From contig OY997593.1 in the NCBI GenBank assembly GCA_963921825.1, positions 64,960,039-65,024,038 of the forward strand: a stretch of DNA of 64,000 nucleotides. The letters are read 5' to 3'. Both the position numbers and the translations under genes were made by a program. This document shows positions 57,067 to 64,000 of this stretch, in pieces. Below the pieces are notes generated by a model. It worked only from the letters and a program-made list of their open reading frames with translations, was not told where the DNA came from and did not search any database. The DNA comes from Erodium maritimum. Taxonomy: Eukaryota; Streptophyta; Magnoliopsida; Geraniales; Geraniaceae. Every line of letters begins with the position of its first letter. Positions within the stretch are counted from its first letter, which is position 1.

Positions 57067-57623
57067 CATCTTCGGGTTTTGATCAAGGACATCGTACCAG
57101 GTATCTTCGGGTTTTACTTCGAGATTGAGAAGGCCCGGGCATGGGTTCGAGATAACGAGTCGTGTGCTTCGATGGGATACCACTACTGCTGGGTGACCTG
57201 GCCCCGATGGCTAGAGATCCCCCCACCCTAGATAGGATCCAGTTACGGGTACACACCCATGGCCTCCCTCCCTTGGTCCGTACCACAACCACGGGAGAAA
57301 CGATCGGCACGATGCTATGGCTTGTTGTTCATGTCTCGTGCGACCAATGGGGTACATGTTGGAGAGGAACAGGAAAGATTCGATTCTGGCATCTTGTGGA
57401 GCGCCCTCTCCGCATACAGCTCCTGCTTCGCTTTCAGGAATTTCCCGACCCAGTTCGTGTCACTCTTACTTATACTAAACTGTCTGTGTTTTGTTATAAT
57501 TGTGGTATGATTGGTCACATGGTGGCCGAGTGCGACCGAGAGGTGGTGGGTACTCCACGGTTCGACTACTCTATCTTGGAATTCCAGAAGGACCGTCAAA
57601 CTAGGGCATATGCAACAGACTGA
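57067..57623 (+). pseudogene. LINE ORF1-like protein: DUF4283 end and CCHC knuckle
   Basis: DUF4283 tail and linker, then a zinc knuckle with all four ligands (CX2CX4HX4C), and FDYSILEFQK downstream. The 5' part is missing and the frame changes near 57160, so it is not functional. Expected role is nucleic-acid binding for retroposition. Confidence 0.75.
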
Positions 57624-58290
57624 GATGATCAGGCGTCTGGAAAATCGATATCCTCGCCTTCTACACCTAAGGGCCCCTTGTCTCGACGTAGGGGCCCGAC
57701 GGTATCCTCGGCTACTGCACCTAATGGTGCGACCTGATCGATCGATCCATGTTGGAAAAACTTGTTTGTCGGTCAACCCTTGGATAGCGGGAAAGCCGAC
57801 GCCCCGAACCTGCCTGGGCACATAGATAGAACTTGACTTGGAGCTAGAGATGGGACTAGTGTTGGAGCAGGAGCCAGGGGAGTAAAGAGGGGGTCCACTA
57901 GGGAACCTCGGGGCGATCAGGACAGGGCGGGCAAGCATGCCCGCATGGAGGAATGTAAGGAATTCAGTACTGTAGGGACTGGCCTTGGGAGGGGTCCTTG
58001 AAAAGAGCTCTGCCTACTCTTGAAATCAATGATCGCATGGTTGGTTTAACACAGCGAATGGAGTATGAAGGCTACACATTGAGCAACAAATCATTAGTTT
58101 GCCTTTATGGCTCTTCCAACACCGGTTATACCGGATCATCTGTCTTAGAGTTTTTTTTGTAAAGAGACCTTCTTAGGCTTTATATAGTATAATGATTCTT
58201 TTATATTTTGTGGTCAGGAATTTATTCCTGATGCACTCACTTGTAGTTGAAATCTAATTTAATGAAATTGTACCTTTTTAGTCCAAAAAA
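57067..58290 (+). mobile_element. ORF1-only LINE-derived element (DUF4283/CCHC type), 5'-truncated
   Basis: Bounded by agactttaaaa (57056-57066) and agacttaaaa (58291-58300), with a short A run at 58284-58290. It starts inside DUF4283 (VLIKDIVPGIFGFYFEIEKA), has the intact zinc knuckle CYNCGMIGHMVAEC (57489-57530), the GGACTGGCC..GGGTCC box (57975-57997), a 3' UTR hairpin (58214-58231) and the end TAATGAAATTGTACC. Order and spacing match the copy at 22120-24529. There is no RT. Confidence 0.75.
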
Positions 58291-58385
58291 AGACTTAAAA
58301 ATATATTTAAGTTCTCAACGTTAAAATTAAATAACTTTTTATTTTTAATTATGACATAATATACCACTTTTATAAAGTCTGCTTA

Positions 58386-59083
58386 GAGCATACAAAGTGT
58401 TGGGCGAGGAGCTGCTGGCGGTGAGCAGGCGGCGGCGGGGAGCTGGAGGGGAGCAGCAGATTCAGCGTTGACGGGGAATAGAGCCGTTGAGCTCGCCGCC
58501 ATCACTTATCGCTGGTGTTGTGGTCTCGAACGTAGCGCCGACCGTTGGAAATGCACACGCTGGCGACGCGTGGCAAGCCGTTGGCAGACTCCATTTCAAA
58601 TTACTCCCTTATTTAAACAATAAACCCCATCCCTTTTCACACATCAACAAAAATTACTAGTTTACTCTTTCTTTGCAATTGTTCTTTTGTTCGCAATGGA
58701 GATGTATCTCACTTGTGGGGAAATGTACACCGAGTCGAGTCGAGAGCCAAAAAGGGCGACGCGAAGAGTATGGAGCGTCGATGAGGATGAGCGTCTTGTT
58801 CGTGCTTAGATGGAGAATTCCTATTATTCCATTCACGGGAATGGGATAAATAACATCAAGTGTTGGGAGAAAATCGCATCCGATGTCGCTTTCATGCGTG
58901 GACCGGATGATCCTGAGAGGAGCGTGAAGGAGTGCAAGGACCACTGGACCATAGTCAATCCTAAAGTGACGAACTTTCATGGGTACTACGTATGGATAGC
59001 GAAGGACCACAAAAGCGATCGGACCGATGACGAAATCACGGCATTGGTCGAGGATATTTTATGCGAATAATGAAGGCCACCAA
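58386..59083 (+). mobile_element. PIF/Harbinger element fragment carrying a Myb/SANT gene
   Basis: TTA followed by GAGCATACAAAG at 58383-58397 is a PIF/Harbinger left end, like that at 20203. A CG-rich leader and a promoter-like AT-rich stretch precede the coding region. It is cut at 59083 by the start of an LTR, and the right end was not found. Confidence 0.55.
58696..59070 (+). pseudogene. Harbinger-type Myb/SANT protein with an in-frame stop
   Basis: Starts MEMYLTCGEMY; RRVWSVDEDERLVRA is the start of a trihelix/SANT domain (VW..DED..L), and after an in-frame TAG (58807-58809) the same frame continues with CWEKIASDVAFMRGPDDPER, SVKECKDHWTIVNPKV and FHGYYVWI, the usual order of the Myb-like second protein of plant Harbinger elements (often mis-annotated as glutathione S-transferase T3-like). 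In live elements it guides the transposase to the ends. The single TAG is the only obvious lesion. Confidence 0.75.
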
Positions 59084-61190
59084 TGTCACGCCCCAAATCT
59101 GGCATTGACTGGACCCGAGACGCGACTTTGTGAAATTAAATAAAAAAAGTTTAAAAGTAAGTAATATATGATAAAAGGGAATAATGTAAACCAACAAAAA
59201 TGTTCAAACCCTGAGTCCTACGCTCAGTCAATTACAGAATTCGAAAATAACAGTACGTCTCTAAAGTTTATAAGCAAAATAAACTCGGGCCTCCGCTAGC
59301 TCCCAAGCTCTGCGTAACCCTCTACTCCAAAGCATAGCTATCACCTGTGGAAAACACGGCAAGGGGTGAGCTTGACGCTCAGTAGGAAAAAAAATCCATG
59401 AAATCCACCTGATTACAAATTTACAAAGAAATCCTTTCCAAAATTTAAAATTTAATAAAAAAGGGTTTGATAAAACGATGCGACACTTAAACCATTTTAA
59501 AGACAAAACCCAATTTTTTTACCGTGACACTCACCAGACCAACAACTCCAACTTTAACTCAACATTAACTACTACACCGAGGCAACACCGAGGGAAAATC
59601 AAAGGAAAACAATCATAGCCACAAACACAACAACACTCATTCAAATCCATGGCAATAACAACACAACCAATTCACACACTTGCACGGTTTCGGGAGCAAC
59701 CTGCTCGGCCCGACGAAGCCACACACAACTTTCCCCAACACACAGTCGGGAGAGGCGGTCGACCTCGTCGCGGAACACATTCTTCGCGGAACACATCGCG
59801 GACACAGCGTTTTACCGACACACGGAAGGCAGGGAAAACACCTCTTCGCGGAACACATCCCGGACACAATGTTTTACCGAGTGCTAGTCGGAAGGTAGGG
59901 AAACCACCTCTTCGCGGGACACAACGTTTTACCGACTCAAGGTCGGAAGGTAGGGAAACCACCTTTTCTCATGTAACCACCGTACCACAATCACAATCAC
60001 AATCCCACTCACAATCAGATTCTCAATGTACCCTCGTAACCATCACGCACTTACCATCACTTACCGACACCACACTCCACGTGGTAACCCCACCGGCTTG
60101 GCCGGTATCCATTCCCCAAAGTCCACAGTTCAACAGATCATATAAACAGGGAAATAACCACACAAGTCAATAATATGCGTCACTAGTTCAACTCTACTCG
60201 TTTTCATGTTCGTTATTTATTAAACGTTTAAACAACACAGAGTACACACGCAGATTCAATCAACACACAATCCTACAGGCGCGACATGACCTGATTCTAC
60301 CAGCACGACATACCAACACCCACGGCACGACATGGCTCGTGGGTGGTTCGCATTTTATAAGGCTACTCTAATTAATCACATCCTACACGCATACTAGTTA
60401 TTTATCCGATTATTAGGTTTCCCTATATGCGTTCTAGTACGTCCGTAATAAAGTAAGGTTCCGAGGTATTTCCCTACCTCTCAGTCTCTATCTGGATCGC
60501 CTAGCTGCTAACGTCCGGGCCTACTCCGGTCTTCTCCATGCTCGGGGTAAAAGCATGGTTTTAACAAAAAAGGACGGTAATCAGTCCCGGTCCAGTCCAT
60601 AACGGTCCTCTAAATATCAATTAATTCCATTGATTTATCCGTTCAGTCCTCTAGATTATCTGATTTAAGTCCTTTGATTTAACTGATTTAAGTCTCTTAG
60701 TTTAATTAAATTATTAATTAAAAAGTCCTGACCCGACCCTGATCCGAGTCTGACCCGAACTCGGCCCAAATCCGGAAACCGGATCCGGAACTGACTCGGA
60801 TCCGAGTCCAGACCTGAACTGACCCGACCCCGACCCGTATCCAGACCCAAGTCCAGGATCCAGACCCGAGCCCAGACCCAAGTCCAGGCCCAGATCTAAT
60901 CCAGGCCCGGCTGTCTTGGCCCAGGTTCGAGGCCTGCATCTCAACCTGGCCCAGGCCCAAATCTGAACCAAGGCCCATGTCCTTTGTTTGGCCCAAGGCT
61001 CGACAGAGAAGGGAACTAGGGTTCCGGCTCAGCTTTGGCGACAGCGGCGTCAGGTGAGCTCGGGGTGGTTCTCCACGGTGGCAGCGGCGTCAGGGAGTTT
61101 AGGGCGAAGATGGGAGGTCGTCAGGGAAAGTATCGAGCCCTTCCGTCCAGATCTGACGGCTAAAAGAGATCGCCGACGTGGGAGCGAAGA
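59084..61190 (+). mobile_element. Partial LTR, Gypsy-type
   Basis: Starts TGTCACGCCCCAAATC inside the Harbinger fragment. Shares the GAGCTTGACGCTCAGTAGGAAAA block (about 59369) with the LTR at 1139. Contains about three 65-80-bp tandem units with TTCGCGGAACACA and GTTTTACCGA (about 59780-59965) and a CpG-rich CCCGACC/CCAGACCC stretch (60730-60960). The 3' end is missing, probably lost where the LINE remnant at 61190-62960 begins. Confidence 0.6.
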
Positions 61191-62960
61191 TCCGTAGTCT
61201 GCTCCTCCTCGTCCTTGCCCGGTTTGTGCTCCAGGGGGATGATGCCAGCCAGCTCCAAAGCTTTCTTTGTACATGTAGCTTTAGTGTACAGTTGCCCCCT
61301 GGTCTTCATCGACTTGGATCTGATGGGACCTGCACTTCCGGACGGGACATGAGGATCTTTCTCCTTCCCCGCTGGTGATCCCAGGTCACCTGCATATCCT
61401 TCCGGGCAAAAAGCACCCCCAGCATGATGGACATTAGCCAGGTTGTCAGGCTTTGTGATTCTCGGCGGTCCCCCAAATGCTTTCGGGGATTGTTCTTGCG
61501 TTGTGATGACTGTCCCTTCCTAGACATCTTTAGCCATGTTCTCAGACTTCGGGTGATAGTCCTCCCTTGTGGAAACCTCCTAGGGTCTCGTGACTGGTAA
61601 TGCTGAGAAAGAGTCACTGCCCCCTGTTAGGAGATCATCTACTTCCACCTCCCCGCTATGTCTCGGGGGCTGCCAGACCGTCTTTAGCAGGCGATCCACA
61701 TCTAGGTGTCTTGGCACCCTTATAGAGTTATCATAACGGGCCTCCTCCCGACCAATTTCAGGTAGAGGAGTCGTACAGTCAGGTAAACGATGTGTCAGCC
61801 TACCACATCGACGACAGAATTCCGGCAACCTTTCATATTACAGCTCAATCAAAGAGGGATGGGCGTTACCAGGGAAATGAAGACGAATATGTCTCCTTAA
61901 CGGCTGGTTCACAACCAGCCTGACTCTCATCCATAATAAATGATCCTCTCGCCTAACAAAAGGTATAGGGGCCGAGGTTACCTGAGTGCCCATGGAGGAT
62001 GCTATCAGGTCGCAGAAACTAGGGTTCCAGGCATCTCCCGGGACATTCATAGCCCGAATTCCTATCTCCATGTGGCTGAAAACAATATCGCTGGGCTGCG
62101 TGTAGGGTCGGAGTGGTGTCAGCAGCATCAGGTACCCTCTGAATCCCCACGGCCCACGGTGGCGGATGTTCTCCATAATCTCCTGGGAGGGGAAATGGAA
62201 CCTGGAGGCTGTCCACCTTCCACTGTTGCAGCATCAAGCTGCAAACAGCGTTCTGGTTGTGACTTTTCCCCTCGACGACCCGACCTGCCAGCGAGAAGAG
62301 ATATTTGCTGTTTGTAGCCGTCGGGACGGCCTCGACCGGTACATCCAGGACCTCGTATTCGTCCTCCCAGTCCGTCATCGGTGTGAGACGCTCCGGTTGG
62401 TTCCTTCCCTGTCGAGTATCAAATCTGAGGTGAGACGATGTCCGGTCCACCAAATCTACTACAGGTGCGCCGGGAGGAAGATATTTCGGTTGAAAGACTG
62501 ACGGAGAAGCGACGCGGTTCTGTAGGGGCTCGAGTGAGTCACGACGCCGGGGCAGGTTTCTGCCAAGCTCAGCGTGTGGACGACGGGTGGTCATCCACGC
62601 CGGTGCTATTGCCTTCTCCATGGGTCGAGGCTCGTAGAGGATGACCGCACCCGTGTATGGTGAAGGCGGTCGATTCTCCGGGGTGGCTAGCACCGGTGAA
62701 TGGTGCAGAGGCTGTGCGTTGCGGTCAGAGTCTTGTAGTCTGGATGACGGGGCGGCGGGCGGGACATCATTAGAAAACGGGAAGGAGACGACGTGTAGCA
62801 TTCCTGGGGCGGTCGGCGTCTCTTGTATTGGATGGGAGGGAGGAAGGTGGCCAAAACCCATGGAAATGATTCGGGATGAGGGAGGAGAGCGGTTGGAAAT
62901 GGTGAAAAAGGCAACCCTAGGAGGGTTCTTGTTGCAACCCTAGTCGGTTCTCCGAGAGCT
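61190..62960 (-). pseudogene. LINE ORF1 pseudogene: DUF4283 domain and CCHC knuckle
   Basis: Minus strand, in three frames: 62861-62019 (Pro/Arg-rich N-terminus, then DUF4283 start LFSLAGRVVEGKSHNQNA, LMLQQWKVDSL), 62176-61838 (GPWGFRGYLMLLTPL, PFVRREDHLLWMRVRLVVNQPLRR split over the conserved DUF4283 end) and 61828-61580 with the zinc knuckle CRRCGRLTHRLPDC. Frameshifts separate the parts. It belongs to a subfamily different from the 22120/57067 elements. No RT follows, but the 3' end is not clearly seen. Confidence 0.7.
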
Positions 62961-63257
62961 TAAAAAAACTTGACTTTATTGGTTTAAAACATCTAATTTA
63001 TAATGTATGCAAAAATCACAATATTCTATAAAAATGAATTACATTTGTTACATTATGGATTTAAAATTTGTCGGACGGTAAAAAAAAGCTTAATGGTAAA
63101 ACATCTACTTGTCCAGTGGAGTCTTTTAATTTGCCACTTTTATATATTACTGGCAAAAAAATCACAGACGGTAACGCTCGGATTTCATATTTATTATATT
63201 TCCTAGCGGACTTCAAACCACCCCTTTCATTTCGTTTGAATTTGAATTTTTAAAAAA
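62961..63257. other. Spacer upstream of the HMG-box gene
   Basis: AT-rich, with no coding signal. Probably holds the distal promoter of the gene starting at 63388. Confidence 0.5.
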
Positions 63258-63258
63258 T

Positions 63259-63269
63259 CGACCGTTGGC
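63259..63269 (-). promoter_or_regulatory. MSA-like (mitosis-specific activator) motif
   Basis: Minus strand reads CCAACGGTC, containing the AACGG core bound by three-repeat Myb factors in G2/M. It lies 23 bp upstream of the TATA box of the HMG-box gene. Confidence 0.55.
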
Positions 63270-63291
63270 CTCCAGTCCTCTCCTCTGACTC

Positions 63292-63298
63292 TATAAAA
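63292..63298 (+). promoter_or_regulatory. TATA box of the 3xHMG-box gene
   Basis: CTATAAAAGG about 95 bp upstream of the ATG. Confidence 0.6.
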
Positions 63299-63387
63299 GG
63301 TAACGAACATTTCGTTCCCTTTCACAAACAGACTCGCACCATTTTCAAACCCTCGTTTTTTTGTATTCTGAAAGCAATTCCGAAACC

Positions 63388-63861
63388 ATGGCTGAAATTG
63401 CTGTTACCTCCATGGCCGAGCCTACTCGCAAGAAGAGATCCAAGAGCGATGGAAGGAAGGCACTGAAGGACAAGGCTTCGTCAACAAGCGAGGCCAACAT
63501 GCTGGCCCAGAAGATAGCCGAATCGCCGGCCAAGCAGGTCCCGCCACCGTCCCCTCTCGATGCCCAAAAGGAGAACCATGAGAGCCTGTCTCTTCCCCGC
63601 TCCTCGCCCAAAAAGGGCAAGGGAAAAGCTTCTTCCAAATCCAAGCAAGCCAAGGACGATTTCGAGAAGGAGCTGTTCGAGATGCAGGAAAAGCTTCGAC
63701 AGATGTGTCTCGAGAAGGAGAAGAACGAGGAGCTGTTGAAGTCCAGGGACGAGATGCTGAAAAAGAAAGAAGAAGAGCTGGAGCTGAAGGGAAAAGAGCA
63801 GGAGAAGCTGCAGATGGAGCTGAGGAAGCTGCAGAAGCTGAAGGAGTTCAAGCCCACTGTG
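63388..63861 (+). CDS. 3xHMG-box protein (HMGB6/HMGB13-type), first exon, partial
   Basis: Starts at AAACCATGGC (good Kozak context) and runs 158 codons to a donor ACTGTG|GTTAGT. The N-terminal region of 3xHMG-box proteins is recognisable: basic and Ser/Pro-rich (TRKKRSKSDGRKALK, residues 13-27), then an acidic/basic coiled coil (FEKELFEMQEKLRQMCLEKE, about residues 93-112) closing on QEKLQMELRKLQKLKEFKPT, which is nearly the family consensus just before the first HMG box. The three HMG boxes must lie in exons beyond the window. Arabidopsis members bind mitotic chromosomes. The MSA-like motif and TATA box upstream agree with mitotic expression. Confidence 0.8.
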
Positions 63862-64000
63862 GTTAGTTGTCTTTGATTTACTTATTTCCACTGGATTCTG
63901 AGCTATTTATGATGTGTTTGGTTGCTGAGGAATCGCAGGGAAATGGGAGAAAATTCAGATCTAGGTTTAGAACTTGCTGATTTGGGGGTTTAGGGTTTTG
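63862..64000 (+). other. Start of the first intron of the 3xHMG-box gene
   Basis: Follows the GTTAGT donor; T-rich and non-coding to the end of the window. Confidence 0.6.

Overview
The window is nuclear DNA of a flowering plant, almost certainly a eudicot. Evidence for this is two COP1-interactive-protein-1 (CIP1)-like genes with plant splice sites, the first exon of a plant-specific 3xHMG-box (HMGB6/HMGB13-type) gene, a small gene for a plant-only DUF7722 protein, and a dense, nested load of plant transposons. No rRNA, tRNA, organelle or bacterial features were seen. I cannot name the species.

Layout. 1-6,106: a decayed minus-strand Gypsy element, split by a 2.9-kb solo LTR (1139-4022, TSD ttagg) and by a 1.2-kb hAT-type element (4876-6098, TSD gccaaaac). 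7.4-10.6 kb: a low-repeat island with a DUF7722 gene on the minus strand (7465-7740) and two unassigned possible exons. 11.9-24.5 kb: retroposons and small DNA elements: a 0.9-kb retroposon, an inverted repeat, DUF4283/CCHC LINE-ORF1 elements, two TRIMs, Tourist-like MITEs and a 1.8-kb PIF/Harbinger fossil. 24,585-31,105: a complete but dead Copia element (230/232-bp LTRs) with an internal duplication in its reverse transcriptase. 31.1-44.6 kb: the gene core, two tandem CIP1-like genes on the plus strand (749 and 1694 aa), the second with a very long CTT microsatellite in a 5'-UTR intron. 44.8-55.9 kb: three related RRM-protein retroelements, all on the minus strand, one split by a second solo LTR (47,230-50,176), plus a 5'-truncated LINE with RT and zf-RVT remains. 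57-63 kb: another DUF4283/CCHC retroposon, a Harbinger Myb/SANT gene broken by a third LTR, and a LINE ORF1 fossil. 63,388 to the end: first exon of the 3xHMG-box gene.

How things work together. CIP1-like proteins are long coiled coils with a short N-terminal actin-binding (NAB/NET-like) segment. The two genes here share intron position and phase, N-terminal motif and C-terminal motif, so they are a tandem duplication, and the downstream copy has expanded a 120-residue repeat about seven times. The HMG-box gene has a plant mitosis-specific (MSA) core motif just upstream of its TATA box, which fits the mitotic role of this family.

The most unusual material is a set of LINE-derived elements that seem to carry only an ORF1-type RNA-binding protein (RRM type or DUF4283+CCHC type), followed directly by a 3' UTR and poly(A), with good target-site duplications and no endonuclease/reverse transcriptase. 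The RRM type has 3'-terminal stem-loops whose base pairs covary between copies. This resembles the mammalian HAL1 ('half-L1') situation and may be an under-described class of plant retroposon.
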